NCBI GenBank assembly: GCA_963575745.1
Contig: CAUYUJ010007480.1
Location: 435,383 to 499,382 of the forward strand
Length of the DNA: 64,000 nucleotides
Source of the DNA: Prorocentrum cordatum
Lineage: Eukaryota > Sar > Dinophyceae > Prorocentrales > Prorocentraceae
Reading direction: 5' to 3'
The notes under the pieces were generated by a model that was given only the letters and a program-made list of their open reading frames with translations, had not been told where the DNA came from and ran no database searches. Positions 18,541-29,690 of this stretch are shown here, one piece after another. Numbering within the stretch: the stretch's first letter is position 1; each line of letters begins with the position of its first letter. The position numbers and the translations under genes were made by a program.

Positions 18541-19084
18541 GAAAGAGGTCGTGGATCTGCGCCGCCGTTTTCGCGCATCGGGGGGCCGCTCACGAGCCCC
18601 AGGACCATCAACAAACTACCCAGGATAAAGAGATGGCCGCGGGGAAAGTCCCGAGGTCTACCACCCGTTTCCTTCGCGGCCGAGTGGACGCGGGGGCAGA
18701 GCCAGAGGGTGAGCCAATCACAAGGAACATCGTCCTGGACGGCCCCAGGAACAAGAACAAAGCGTGAGCCTCCAGCGGGGCTCGCCCCTCCCCCCCCCCC
18801 CCCCGGCCCCCGGGCTTGCAACAAAAAAACCCTGCGATCCCCACTCTGCAACCCCTCGGCCAGCCCCCCTGTTCTGCACCCCCCCCACGAAATCCGGGCA
18901 CGCAGACCCATCTGCACCTCCCCCCCCGGGTGAAGCCCTGGCCTCGCCGGCTGACCTGCCCATCCCGAGGGCGGGGCCGGGTGCCGCCCCAACTCGGCCC
19001 TCTGCGCTGGCTCGGACAGCAGGCAGCCCTGCCACGCGCGGGGCCCAGGCTGGTGTCTCGGAGCGGGGCGAGTGGAGGCAACGC
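18541..19084. other. No gene seen
   Basis: GC-rich sequence with runs of C at 18788-18806. Long ORFs on both strands reflect base composition. No domain or element recognised. Confidence 0.5.
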
Positions 19085-19085
19085 C

Positions 19086-19223
19086 GACCAGCCACAACTG
19101 GGGGAGCTGTGGTCCTTACCCCCCTGGGGGAAACCATCGCGTCGACGATCTCTCGAGAGGGGTGTCGAAATCGATGGGTTCCCCAGGGGGGTAAGGACCA
19201 CAGCTCCCCCAGTTGTGGCTGGC
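19086..19223. repeat. Near-perfect 46-bp inverted repeat (foldback)
   Basis: The arm beginning CCAGCCACAACTGGGGGAGC at 19088 recurs as its reverse complement ending at about 19222. The arms differ by about one inserted G over 46 bp and enclose about 43 bp with TCTCGAGAG. High identity suggests recent origin. The family is unknown, with no clear target duplication. Confidence 0.75.
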
Positions 19224-19467
19224 CTGCAGCGGCAGCTCAAGAGGGGTCCTGGGACCCCTCCTGAGGTCCAGGCGCACCAGTTTTCCAGGCAGCGCCCAGC
19301 AGTGGCGGCGAAGGTCCGCCCGAGAAGGCCAACTACTGCTGCCTCGACTCACCCTCCTCTGAGGGCTGGGACGCTTCCAATTTTCGGTGTCAGGTGCGTT
19401 TGGACTGCCGCGTCTGGCTAGGAAACACCCGAGGCACTGACCACGCAAAATGAAACTATGGTTCTAC

Positions 19468-19470
<3 letters not shown>

Positions 19471-19564
<94 letters not shown>

Positions 19565-19602
19565 GTAGCACCCTGCAATTACGGATAAGAGTGAGGGGGC
19601 GG
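19471..19602. repeat. (CA)n(TA)n microsatellite with adjacent conserved tail
   Basis: CA repeat 19471-19532, TA repeat 19533-19562, then CGTAGCACCCTGC and AAGAGTGAGGGGGC. The same tail follows the TA repeat at 21062-21115, so the microsatellite is part of a dispersed element. Confidence 0.85.
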
Positions 19603-19666
19603 GCGCGGGCGACGCGGGCGTCGTCGAGCCGGCGGACCTCGTGGCCCCCACTTTCCCTGTCGATGG

Positions 19667-20000
19667 CGATCTCCTCCTCCTCCCTCCTCCTCCTCCTCCT
19701 CCTCCTCCTCGTCCTCGTCCTCATCGTTATCGTCATCCTCCTCCTTGTCCTCCTCCTCTTCTTCCTCGTCCTCCCTCTCCCCCCCTCGTCCTTTCATCAT
19801 CGTCCTCCCATTGTCGTCCTCCCCTTCATCGGCCTCCATCATCGTCATCCCATTGTCGTCCATCATCATCATCATCCTTCCCCTCCTCTCCTCGTCCTCC
19901 TCCTTCCTCCTCTCCCTCTTCCTCCCCTCTCTCTCTCCTCCACATTATCCTTACATCCTCTCTTCTTCCGCGTTCTCCTCGTCCCCTGTTTACTCCTCCT
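19667..20000. repeat. Pyrimidine-rich (TCC)n/(TCA)n tract
   Basis: About 330 bp of TCC, TCG and ATC triplets on the plus strand. Non-coding in character. Confidence 0.9.
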
Positions 20001-20159
20001 GCCTCCCCCTCCTTTCCCAAGATAACTGAAACGCAATCCTTTTTTCCACTGTATGCTCCCCGCCTTCTCTGATCAAGGCAACTCGCCAGGGCAAAGTTGC
20101 TGGACGGGCTGGTGAGTATGCGCGGGGCTTGAAGAGGTCCTTGCGGGCTCAGGCGGCAT

Positions 20160-20905
20160 GCGAAAATCCGCCGCCGCGTTTGTGCGGCATTGGTTTGTTC
20201 AGTGAACGTGGTTTAGGTCGCGGGTGGGTCGCGGGCTCTCCACCTCCACCTGGAAGGAATGCAAAAGCAGCCCGCCGCAGGCGCCAACAAAAATTGGTTT
20301 ATACACTGAACGTGGTTTGGGTCGCAGGTGGGCCGCGGGTTCTCCACCGGGAACGAATGCAAAAGATGCCCGCCGCAGGCGCCGAAAAATGTAGTTTGTA
20401 CATGTTTGTACCCTGAACGTGGTCGCGGATGGGCCGCGGGCTCTCCACCTGAAACGAATGCAAAAGATGCCCGCCGCAGGCGCCGAAAAATGTGGTTTGT
20501 ACCCTGAACGTGTTTTGGGTCGCGGGTTGGTCGCGAGTTGGTCACGGGGTGGGTCGCGGGCTCTCCACCTGGAAGGAATGCAAAAAAAGCCCGCCGCAGG
20601 CGCCGAAAATGGTGGTTTGTACCTTGAACGTGGTTTGGGTCGAAGGTGGGTCGCGGGTGGGTCGCGGGGTGGGTCGCGGGTGGGTCGCGGGTGGGTCGCG
20701 GGTGGGTCGCGGCGCGCGGGCGGGTCGCGGGGTGGGTCGCGGGGTGGGTCGCGGGGTGGGTCGCGGGGTGGGTCGCGGGGTGGGTCGCGGGGTGGGTCGC
20801 GGGTGGGTCGCGGGTGGGTCGCGGGTGGGTCGCGGGGTGGGTCGCGGGGTGGGGTCGCGGGGTGGGTCGCGGGTGGGTCGCGGGTGGGTCGCGGGGCGGG
20901 TTGCG
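20160..20905. repeat. Tandem repeats: 90-120-bp units, then (GGGTCGCGGGGT)n minisatellite
   Basis: Several units carry CTCTCCACC, GAATGCAAAA, CCCGCCGCAGGCGCC and GAACGTGGTTTGGGTCGC (20160-20640). They lead into a minisatellite of GGGTCGCGGG/GTGGGTCGCG (20640-20905). Confidence 0.85.
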
Positions 20906-20990
20906 GGTGGGACGACGACAACAAACAACAACAACAAACAACAACAAACAACAACAACAACAACAACAACAAACAACAACAACGAGAATC
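20906..20990. repeat. (CAA)n microsatellite following the minisatellite
   Basis: Starts GACGACGACAACAAACAAC. The same junction (minisatellite, GACGACGACAACAAAC, then CAA repeat) recurs at 21728, so the three parts move or duplicate together. Confidence 0.85.
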
Positions 20991-21045
20991 CGCACCGCGG
21001 AATTCCACTTCAGCCACACACCCAAGGACAGTGAATGACCGTTCG

Positions 21046-21053
21046 GCCCCCTC

Positions 21054-21115
<62 letters not shown>

Positions 21116-21151
21116 GTAGCAGCCCCCAGATGCGGGTAAGAGTGAGGGGGC
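21046..21151. mobile_element. Small inverted-repeat element with (TA)n core
   Basis: Termini GCCCCCTCACTCT (21046-21058) and AGAGTGAGGGGGC (21139-21151) are perfect 13-bp inverted repeats around a TA microsatellite. Half-copies occur at 19563-19602 (right end) and 23643-23665 (left end). Confidence 0.65.
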
Positions 21152-21479
21152 GGTGGGGACGTCGGCAGTTTGCGAGACTCTGGAGAAGCCCGCCGCAGGC
21201 GCCAAAGTTTCACACATTATACAACGAGCCCGCCGCAGGCGCCGATATTTTCGTTAAACCAGTGTGGGTAGGTCGCGGGTGGGTCACGGGTGTGTCGCAA
21301 ATGGGTCGCGGGTGGGTCGCGGGTGTAGAGGGCAGAACATCCAACCCATAAGGATCACCCCTGCAAGCGAAGCCGTTCAATAAACGCACGCAATAATTGA
21401 ATCGAACAGGGCACGGCTGTTTAGTCAACGCCCAGGGCCATATGTAAACATCAATTGTCGGGTCAGGGTGAGTTTTCAT

Positions 21480-21735
21480 CCATCGCAGGTGGGTCGCGGG
21501 GTGGGTCGCGGATGGGCCGCGGATGAATGGCGGATGGGTCGCGGGGTGGGTCGCGGGTCGCGGGGTGGGTCGCGGGTGGGCCGCGAGTGGGTCGTGGAAG
21601 AGTCGCGGGGTGGGTCGCAGGTGGGTCGCGGGGTGGGTCGCGGGTGGGTCGCGGGGTGGGTTGCGGGGTGGGTCGCGGGGTGGGTCGTGGGTGGGTCGCG
21701 GGGTGGGTCGCGGGTGGGTCGCAGGTGGGACGACG
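21480..21735. repeat. Second (GGGTCGCGGGGT)n minisatellite
   Basis: Same unit as 20640-20905. The stretch between them (21180-21480) holds two more CCCGCCGCAGGCGCC motifs and unremarkable sequence. Confidence 0.9.
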
Positions 21736-22045
21736 ACAACAAACAACAAACAACAACAACAACAATAACAACAGCAACACCAACAACAACACCACCAACA
21801 CCAGCAACAACAACAGCAACAACAACACCAACACCAGCACCAACACCAACAACAGCAACAGCACCACCATCACCAGCAACAACAACAACACCACGAACAA
21901 CAGCAACAGCAACACCACCACCAACAACATCAACACCAACAACAACAACAACAGCAGCAGCAACAACAACAACATCAACAATAACAACACCACCCAAAAC
22001 AACTACACCAACAACGACAGCAATAGCAACAACAACAATCAATTT
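21736..22045. repeat. (CAA)n/(CAC)n/(CAG)n microsatellite
   Basis: About 310 bp of CAA-based triplets. Non-coding in character. Confidence 0.95.
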
Positions 22046-22570
22046 AAGACTGTTCGCCCTTATCTGCTCGAGTGTCCAATAACGCCTATTTCCCAAACCC
22101 TCGATACCCGCCCTCTTCGTCTTCGATCGAACCCCTTTTTGGGGGTATACCTTTCTTCCCTGCAGGCCAGGCCCCGGCAAGCGGCGGGGCGGCCGCGGAC
22201 CGTCGGCCTGGCCAGCGGCAGCGCTGATCGGCGGGGCGGCCGCGGACCGTCGACCCGACCCAAAGAGGGACGGACAGGGGACCGACCACGACGACGACGA
22301 CGGCGACGACGAGCGAAAGTGAGAGCGAAAGAGAACGACAGCATGGCCACAAGGACACGAAGTAGGCCACGAAGGGCAACAGCGGGGACACGAAGGGAAT
22401 GCGTATGGGGCCACGAAGAGCGCGAACGAGCGGGGCCACGAAGGGCAGATAATGCGGGGCCACAGAAGGCAACGATGGGGCCACTGAGGGTAGCAACTGA
22501 GCCAAGTAGGACAGATGCATATGGGGCCACCACGGGCGCGAACGAGCGGGGGCCACTGAGGGCATAACTA
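22046..22570. other. No gene seen
   Basis: GC-rich DNA with direct repeats of GGCGGGGCGGCCGCGGACCGTCG-like sequence (22183 and 22231) and early irregular units of the GGCCACGAAGGGC minisatellite from about 22340. Confidence 0.5.
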
Positions 22571-22915
22571 CATATGGGGCCACGAAGGTCAGCGAGGGGG
22601 CCACAAAGGGATGCAACGGGGCCACGAAGGGCAGCGATGGGGGCCACGAAGGGCTGCAACGGGGCCATGAAGGGCTGCGACGGGCCACGAAGGGCAGCGA
22701 GGGGGCCACGAAGGGCTGCAACGGGGCCACGAAACAAAGCGAGGGGTCCACGAAGGACTGCAACGGGGCCACGAAGGGCAGCGAGGAGGCCACGAAGGGC
22801 TGCAACGGGGCCACGAAGGGCAGCGAGGGGGCCACGAAGGGCTGCAACGGGGCAATGAAACAAAGCGAGGGGGGCCACGAAGTGCTGCAACGGGGCCACG
22901 AAGGGCAGCGAGATC
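22571..22915. repeat. Minisatellite of about 21-bp units (GGCCACGAAGGGC)
   Basis: About 16 units of GGGGCCACGAAGGGCTGCAAC alternating with GGGGCCACGAAGGGCAGCGAG. Open frames across it are by-products. Confidence 0.9.
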
Positions 22916-23354
22916 CCCATTCTTCTGTAATCTGTGAGGGGGTCCTAAGCGTGAGCGCGACTCCTGGGTGCCTGGGTGTCGGGAGCGCGGCGCTTGAGTA
23001 AATTGCAGGAAATTCCAACGCAAGGGCGCTATTCTTCAGCAAATTGCAAGCAAATCTCCAGCGAGATCGCGACTCCAGAGCGCCGGGAGAATCAATTCTA
23101 AGGAAGTCACAAGCGAGAGCGCGATTCCTGAATAAAACGCGAGGAAGCTCGGGCGGGAGCGGGGGTCCTGGCTAAATTGTGAGGAAGTCTTAGGCGGGAG
23201 CCGTTGTTGTTGTAAACCGGGGGCCAACGACACAGTGTGACCCTCAAGACTTTCCCGGATAAAAAACAGAGTGCGAGCCCCGGGAAGGGCACTTCAATTA
23301 AAAAACAATGTGCACTGGACGGGGGGATCAACAATAATTATTCTTCAGGAATGG
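22916..23354. other. No gene seen; degenerate GCGAGAGCGCGACTCC-type repeats
   Basis: Irregular units of about 55-60 bp containing AAATTGCAAG/AAATTGTGAG and GAGCGCGA occur four to five times. Confidence 0.5.
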
Positions 23355-23580
23355 GAGTTCAACAACAACAACAACAGCAACAACAACAACAACAACAACA
23401 ACATCAGCAACAACAACAACAGCAGCAGCAACAACAACAACAACAATAGTACCAACAACATCAGCAATAACAACACTAACATCAAGCACAACAGCAACAA
23501 CAACAAATCCAACAACACCAACAGCACCAGCAACAACAACAACAACACCAGCAACAACAATACTAACAACAACGCAGTAA
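23355..23580. repeat. (CAA)n microsatellite
   Basis: About 225 bp of CAA with CAG, CAT and AAT variants. It is followed by the left end of the TA-core element (23643). Confidence 0.95.
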
Positions 23581-23687
23581 ACACAGTTCTCACCACGAAT
23601 TCCTTATTCAGGCATGCACCCAGGGACAATGAATGACCGTTCGGCCCCCTCACTCTGATATATGTTGATAGATCAGAGAACAAAAGA

Positions 23688-23805
23688 GGAGGAGGAGGAG
23701 GAGGAGGAGGAGGAGGAGGAGGAGGAGGAGGAGGAAGAGAGATACAGAGAGAGAGAGAGAGAGAGAGAGAAAAAAAAGAGAGAGAGAGAGAGAGCGAGAG
23801 AGAAG
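23688..23805. repeat. (GGA)n(GA)n purine tract
   Basis: GGA triplets, then GA dinucleotides with an A run. Confidence 0.95.
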
Positions 23806-24069
23806 GGAGGCGAGGGGACAGCAGCGGAAAGGAAGAACGGTTGAGCCACAGCCCAAAACGCGGCACCCCACAAGACCGCGCTGTAGCAGTACTCGCCGTC
23901 CAGAGCCGTGTGGCAGTCGGGGCCGCCGAGATCGGAGCCCTCGGCCAGACCCAGCAGCCCCTGCCGGGTGGGGTGGGGGGGGGGGCGGCCCGGAAGGCTC
24001 TCCTCCGAGGCGCGCTGCAGTGGCCGGGGGGGGGGGGGAGGGGCACAGCGGAGACATGGCCACAAGTAG

Positions 24070-24288
24070 AGGCCTCCCACATGGGGTCCCAGCAGATGGG
24101 GGCGGAGGATCGCGCCGTATCGTCGATGCATTACCGATGAATCCTCGATGCGTCGGCGACGTCGGCGATGCATCGGCGACGCCGGCGCGGAGCAAATCGG
24201 GCTCCACATCGAGCCGCATCGCCGACGCATTGGCGATGCGGCGCGATCCTCCGACTACATCTGCTCGGACCCCATCTGGGAGGCCTGG
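24070..24288. mobile_element. Foldback element with about 75-bp inverted arms
   Basis: The left arm starts AGGCCTCCCACATGGGG, followed by CGGAGGATCGCGCC. The right arm is its reverse complement with scattered changes (GGCGCGATCCTCCG, then CCCCATCTGGGAGGCCT). The centre is built from GATGC and CGGCGAC repeats. No coding capacity. Confidence 0.65.
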
Positions 24289-24857
24289 AACAAGGGGATG
24301 CACCAGGAACACCAAAAGCACCCTTTGATCAAGGTCCGAGGCCGCGTGGGGGTGGCCAGAGCGAAGAACACTCCAGGGTGGTGGGGGGCCAAGGCACGAA
24401 GAACAGAAAAGGTACAGCCAACCCGCATAGCAAGGATACGCGGTAAGGATGCCAGGGCCTGGGAAGGCTACGTCGACACTCTGCGGGCGGGGCGCGGCCA
24501 GCCAAAGCGGCCAAGGATGGGCCGAAGGGGAAGGATGCGCAGGGGTAGCTTGGAAAGTCGCTCATCCTTACTATGCGGGTTGTCTGTACCCGTCGATGGC
24601 TGGGGTTGCTCTCACCCCTCGTGCCAGCTGTGGCTCCCGCTCACGCCTGCTGGGTTTGCTCTCCCTCTCTCTCACCCCTCGTGCCAGCTACATCTCTTGC
24701 TCACTCCCATGGGAGCCTCCTGGGCCAACCCCGGAGGGCTGCAGGCCCTGAGGCCTGCCACGGTCTCAGAGATCTGGACCTCTTCATGGGGACCGGCTGG
24801 CCCGAGTCGTTTGCTTACGGTCCCAGGTCCTGGCGAAGGCCGACGGAGGCCGAAAGC

Positions 24858-25498
24858 TTTAGGTCGGGCGTGTCCCCCTGCAGGCGTATTTTGGGCGAAA
24901 AGTGAGACATACTAAACAATTACCCCAGTGCGACCCTACCTAGAAATTGGAGCCCCTAGGAAAGCAACATTAGTTGCTATGCTATGCTCTGCTCTGCTAT
25001 GCTATGCTGCGCTGTGCTATGCTGTGCTGTGCTGTGCTGTGCTGCGCTATACTATGCTATGCTATGATGCGCTATGCTATGCTATGCTGGGCTATGCTAT
25101 GATATGCTGTGCTGCGCTATGCTATGCTACGCTATGCTATGCCGTGCTCTGCTATGCTAAAGCTCAGCGAAGCTAAGATGAAGGTAAGCTAAGATAAGAT
25201 ACTCCTGAGCTAAGATAAAGCTAAACTAAGCTAATATGAAATAAGCTAAGCTAAGATGAGATAAGCAACGCTAAGCTAAGCGGACGTAACTGGGGGAACC
25301 GCGGGGCGGATCCTAGGGGAACCGCCCGGGGCGGGTTCCACTGCCCGGCCCTTTAAGCATACCGAGTAAGAACCCTTCTAGGCAGAGCCTAGGTAGGGAA
25401 ATACCCCCGAATAGTCAAACAATAACCCCAAAATAGTCCCCAGAATATTTTTGACTATTTCTGCGCATTCCTCCTGTAGAGGGACAGGCTGGTCTTGA
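24858..25498. mobile_element. hAT-like MITE, split or enlarged copy
   Basis: The left end AGGTCGGGCGTGTCCCCCTG (24861) and right end CCTGTAGAGGGACAGGC (25473-25489) match the termini of the intact copies at 40871 and 62352. The normal interior is interrupted by about 450 bp, including the CTATG satellite. Flanking 8-mers are only partly similar, so this is an old copy. Confidence 0.5.
24966..25285. repeat. (CTATG)n/(AGCTA)n satellite
   Basis: Pentamer GCTAT with GTGCT and CTCTG variants to about 25160, then the complementary-type AGCTAAGCTAAGATAAG to 25285. Confidence 0.9.
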
Positions 25499-26616
25499 CG
25501 GAAAATGGTTCAACACCTCCCGTGGTGATCCTTCCACGACGCGTCTGGGGCAACGTCCGGAAACATGGGACCCACTCCAGAAGCTCGGACACGAAAAAAC
25601 GCACATCTGCTGGGAGCTATCCGTTTCTTCTGCCTGCTTCCGCTGGCCTGTCGCCGGCTTCCACCAGCGAAGCCGCACCCGTTGAGCAGGGACCGACCGT
25701 CCCGGCATTCCTATAGTCCTACCACGAAATGTTCGTAGAACCCAACAATGGTCCAAGAACAAAAACAGTGTTCTTAGAACATAAGCCCGATGTGATAACA
25801 CAAGACAGCCCCAGCCGGAAATGTTCTGAGAACACTTCGTGGGAACCACAAAAGGATCTTGGAACATTGGTTGGTAGGACGATGGGCGAGCCAGGACGCT
25901 TCGCCACTGCTTGAACCCGTTGTACTGCCGCCGCCCTCCGCCGGCCTTCCGCCGAGGACGAGGCGTGCCGGCCCCCCGCGCCAGAGGCCCGGGGCCCAGG
26001 CAGTGTACTGCACGGGGGCGGAAGGTGGCGAAGCAACTGCCGACGAGATCGCTGCACGACGCGAAGGGAACTCGGGCTGGGCCAAAGGGGGGGGATAGCA
26101 AAGGGGGGGGTTCAGAATCAGCTCACGTAGCTGATTTTCCCGGCGCCCATGTATCGAGGAATGGGCCCGGCGGGGCCGAAACCAACTGCATGCAGCAGAT
26201 TCCGTACCCCCCCCTTTCCCTATCCCCCCCTCTCGTTCGGCCCGAGAAACCTGCGGGAACCTCCGCGAGTCCCAGGGCTCCGGAACCACTGAACTCACAA
26301 AAGCCTGCCACCTCGCAATTAAGTGGCAGCCGCCCTCGCTTCACCCTGCTCTTCCTCCAGGACCCGCTCTGACGGTCCCGCGGCCTGGCGAGGGACACCA
26401 CCAAAGGCCGAAATTGGCAAAGCACCTCCCGTCGTCACTGGTTCATGGCCTGGGTTCGATCGTCGAAGGCGAGGCCCTTCCCAGAATGCCTCACGTCGTG
26501 TGAGGCAGCGCGGGGCCGCCTCCGCGCCGGAGCAAGTTCGCCGCCGCCTCGCTTTACTTCTGCCGGTGTCCGCCGACCTTCCGTCGTCTTCCACCGAAGA
26601 AGAGCTGCCCTGATCC
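25499..26616. other. No gene seen
   Basis: Contains a diverged inverted copy (26080-26240) of the 16875-16960 repeat, with GAATCAGCTCACGTAGCTGATT and CTGCATGCAG motifs. The remaining ORFs lack recognisable domains. Confidence 0.5.
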
Positions 26617-26785
26617 TCCTGTGGCAGCTCATGGGAGCATCCCACGCCATGCCTCCCATGCAATCTTGCTGGCTCTTGGCAGTCGACACTCACCGACGCT
26701 AGTCGACGCTAGATCGATGGCAATCGACACTAAATCGGCGCTTCCTCATCGATTACCAGACGCCATCTGCGCAAATTACTGCACC
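26617..26785. repeat. Interspersed repeat with GTCGACGCTA motifs, copy 1
   Basis: Shares CTCATGGGAGC, GACGCTAGTCGACGC, ACTAAATCG and CGATTACCAGACGC with 33003-33165 in the same order and orientation. Confidence 0.7.
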
Positions 26786-27185
26786 ATCTAAAAGGCGTAA
26801 TGGCGAGGACGCAAGGGGCTCCCGTGATTTGCTATCGAATCCTCCGATCATCGGAGGCGAGGCACCTCATGGCATGACTCACGTCATCTGGGACGCCCGA
26901 ATTGGGTACGAAAAAATAGGTACAATGCCAATCAACTAATGTTGTTCCAGACCGAATGCCTCTTGCCTCACATGGACACAGGCCGCGGCGGCGCGGACAG
27001 CGAGTCCTGCTGGTGGGCATTGTACCCATTCTTTCCGTACCCATTGTGTTCGTAGACGAGCGCCTTCCACTGCTCGCAAAGTGACTGCTCGCAAATGGCC
27101 TGGATCCCCCGCGGAAGATCAGTGATATAAACTACCTCGAAGCAGACACGTGCTCTTCGGACGTTTGCGAGTAGGCACTCTGCGA
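26786..27185. other. No gene seen
   Basis: Mixed-composition intergenic sequence without recognised repeats or ORFs. Confidence 0.5.
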
Positions 27186-27380
27186 GTAGGGGGAGGAGGA
27201 GGAGGAGGAGGAGGAGGAGGAGGAGGAGGAGGAGGAGGAGGAGGAGGAGGAGGAGGAGGAGGAGGAGGAGGAGGGGGAGGGGAGGGGGGGGGAGGGGGAG
27301 GGGGGAGGAGGAGGAGAGGAGGAGGAGGAGGAGGAGGAGAGGAGGAGGAGGGAGGAGGAGGAGGAGGGAGGAGGGGAACG
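27186..27380. repeat. (GGA)n microsatellite
   Basis: About 195 bp of GGA and GGGA units. Confidence 0.95.
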
Positions 27381-27599
27381 CGCTCTCGGTGAGCTCGTGC
27401 CGAATCGTGTGAGGCAGCGCCCGGGGGCCGCCTCCGCGCCAGACCGGCCCGGCTGCCGCGGGCCGCCCCCGCGGCGGGCCGCCGCGGAGCCCCCGGCACG
27501 GCCTGCGCCGCCGAGCGCGGCGGCGCCGAGCGCGAGGCCGCCGGCCGCGGCGCCGAGGGCGCAGGCCGCCCGCGACAGGCTGACGGCCTCGGCGTGCGT

Positions 27600-27683
27600 C
27601 GCCATCCTCGCCGTCCTCGTCGTCGTCGTCGTCGTCGTCGTCCTCGTCGTCGTCGTCGTCGTCCTCGTCGTCGTCGTCGTCGT

Positions 27684-27729
<46 letters not shown>

Positions 27730-27755
27730 GGCGGCGTCGGCGTCGGCATCGGGCC
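27600..27755. repeat. (GTC)n/(GGCGTC)n microsatellite
   Basis: GTC triplets passing into GGCGTC hexamers, directly before the satellite at 27765. Confidence 0.95.
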
Positions 27756-27764
27756 GCTGCCAAA

Positions 27765-28550
27765 ATGTGGCTCTCGCCTTAACGCCAAGCGCACTCGTCC
27801 TAAAACATCGACAAAGATGTAACGGATTGGGGCGTGACGTTTTCAGAATGTGGCTCTCGTCTGAGCGCCGCGCGCATTCGATCCAAAAACTTTCAAGAGC
27901 TTCACAGATTGCGGGCGGGTGGCTTTCAAAATGTAGCTCTCGCCTTAACGCCGCGCATATTAGTCTCAACGACTTGCAAGTGCTTCGCGGATCGAGGGCG
28001 GGTGGCTTTCAACATGTCACTCTCGCCTGAGCGCCGCGCACACTCGTCTTGCAAGCTTGCAGCACCGGTTCGACGGAATGCGGGCGGGTGGCTCTCCAAA
28101 TGTGGCTCCCGCCTGAGCGCCGCGCACACTCGCCTTCAAACACATTGCATGATTTGCGCGGGTTGGACGAGGCTCCTTTTCAAAATGTGGCTCCGCCGCG
28201 CACATTCGTTTTCAGAATTTGCAAGAGGCTCACGGATTCCCTCCGCCAACGTACCAGAAAAGGGTGTTTCGAAACGGTTCTGCCAGGGCGCAGCAGTTAC
28301 GCTGATTCGCGGTGTTGAAGTCCAGGGCATGGTGCGGATCGTTAAGACGCAAAACTCAAGTTCATTCGTGGCGTTGACCTCTCGAGAATGCTGTTTGAGC
28401 ACGCTTCAGGATCTTCAAACGGTTGCCTCCCCACGGGGCACTGCCTTCAGTGGAAATTAATCCTTGTTGGGGTCTATGAAGAGAGAGCTTGATGGGAGGG
28501 TTTATTCCAACCTCGTTGATGAGTCTTGGGTTTACGCTGGTTTCCCTCCT
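27765..28550. repeat. Composite repeat: about 80-bp satellite units plus conserved tail, plus orientation
   Basis: Five to six units of about 75-90 bp carry AATGTGGCTCTCGCC, GCGCCGCGCACACTCG and GGGCGGGTGGCTTTCA (27765-28240). A tail follows with GACCTCTCGAGAATG, CAGGATCTTCAAACGG, AGTGGAAATTAATCC and GAGTCTTGGGTTTACGC (28320-28540). The whole arrangement recurs inverted at 52850-53480. Confidence 0.75.
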
Positions 28551-29210
28551 CCTGCTCCTCTCTCTCTGCCTCTCTCTCTTTCTCTCTGTCTCTCTCCTCT
28601 CTCTCGCTCTCCCTGCCACTCTCTCTTTCTCTCTCTCTCCCCTGGCGCTATGCGGCGGTGCTGCCTGCACTCCCGCGCGCAGTTTATCGTGAACACACGA
28701 GGCTCTATTGTCAGGCCCTTCCGGTAGGAGATGTTTGAATCGGGACGTTCTCGGCCCTTGGCAGCCTCTGCATTGCTTCAAACGCGGGGCTCCAAAATGC
28801 TTCAGAAACGGTGCTCCCGCTGGCCACATGTCACGATCGGTGCTCTGCGCCCGTCATTCAGAATGGCGCTGTCGCCCCAGCGCGGGCCACACTTCTGGAT
28901 CAGACTCCTTCCTCGCGGCGCCGTCCCCCTCCCTTCCCCTCCTCCGCCTTCCCCTGGTCTTCCTGTTGCTTCCCCTACTTCTCCTACTGCTGATCCCTCC
29001 TCCTTCTCCTTCTCATACTCCTGCTGCTGCTCCTCCTCCCCTTCCGCTCGTGCAGCAAGCGATGGGAGAACACCTGCACCTGCCATTTGGGGATAAAGTT
29101 CCTCTGGGACACCCTGGTCAGCGAACAGGAGAGGACTCGACGCAGCGGGAAAGGATGGGTGAGAGGGTGAGAGGGGTTAGGATGTCAGATGTTCGGGCAC
29201 ACGCTAAAAT
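28551..29210. other. No gene seen; CT-rich stretches
   Basis: CTCTCT-rich 28551-28655 and CTCCTC-rich 28920-29045, with plain sequence between them. Confidence 0.55.
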
Positions 29211-29280
29211 GAATTTCGAATCCGTGGACCTGGCGCGTGGGCGCTAGATCCACTGGATAGGGGAAGGCGTCCCCCCAAAA
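29200..29280. repeat. Conserved hairpin-bearing repeat, copy 1
   Basis: Contains GTGGACCTGGCG - 6 nt - CGCTAGATCCAC, then GGATAGGGGAAGGCGT and CCCCCAAAACAT. The matching copy at 61460-61547 keeps both arms of the hairpin. Confidence 0.6.
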
Positions 29281-29501
29281 CATAGCACCAGTGCCGCCTG
29301 ATTTGTCGACGAAGCGTTCCGATTCCGCATGAAAGCGGGACCTGTTTCTAATCCACGTGCCTTAGTCCATGCTTGCGCTTCCTCGGCATGTGGCGCCAGC
29401 GCACCTAGCTTGTCCTTCGCCTCGTCCCCCACCGCTCAAATCTGACGAAAAGGGTGGTTTGCAACTCCGCTCGATGCCCCCATGAAGGCCCAAGGCAACA
29501 C

Positions 29502-29690
29502 ACACACACACTCACACACACACACACATCCACGCACACGCACACGCACACGCACACGCACACGCACACGCACACACACAGAGACACACAGAGACACACA
29601 CATACACACAGACACACAGACACACAGACACACAGACACACAGTCTCACAGACACGCAGACACACACACACACACACACGCGACGAAGCC
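29502..29690. repeat. (CA)n with CG and GA variants
   Basis: About 190 bp of CA-based repeats: pure CA, CACG, then CACAGA units. Confidence 0.95.
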
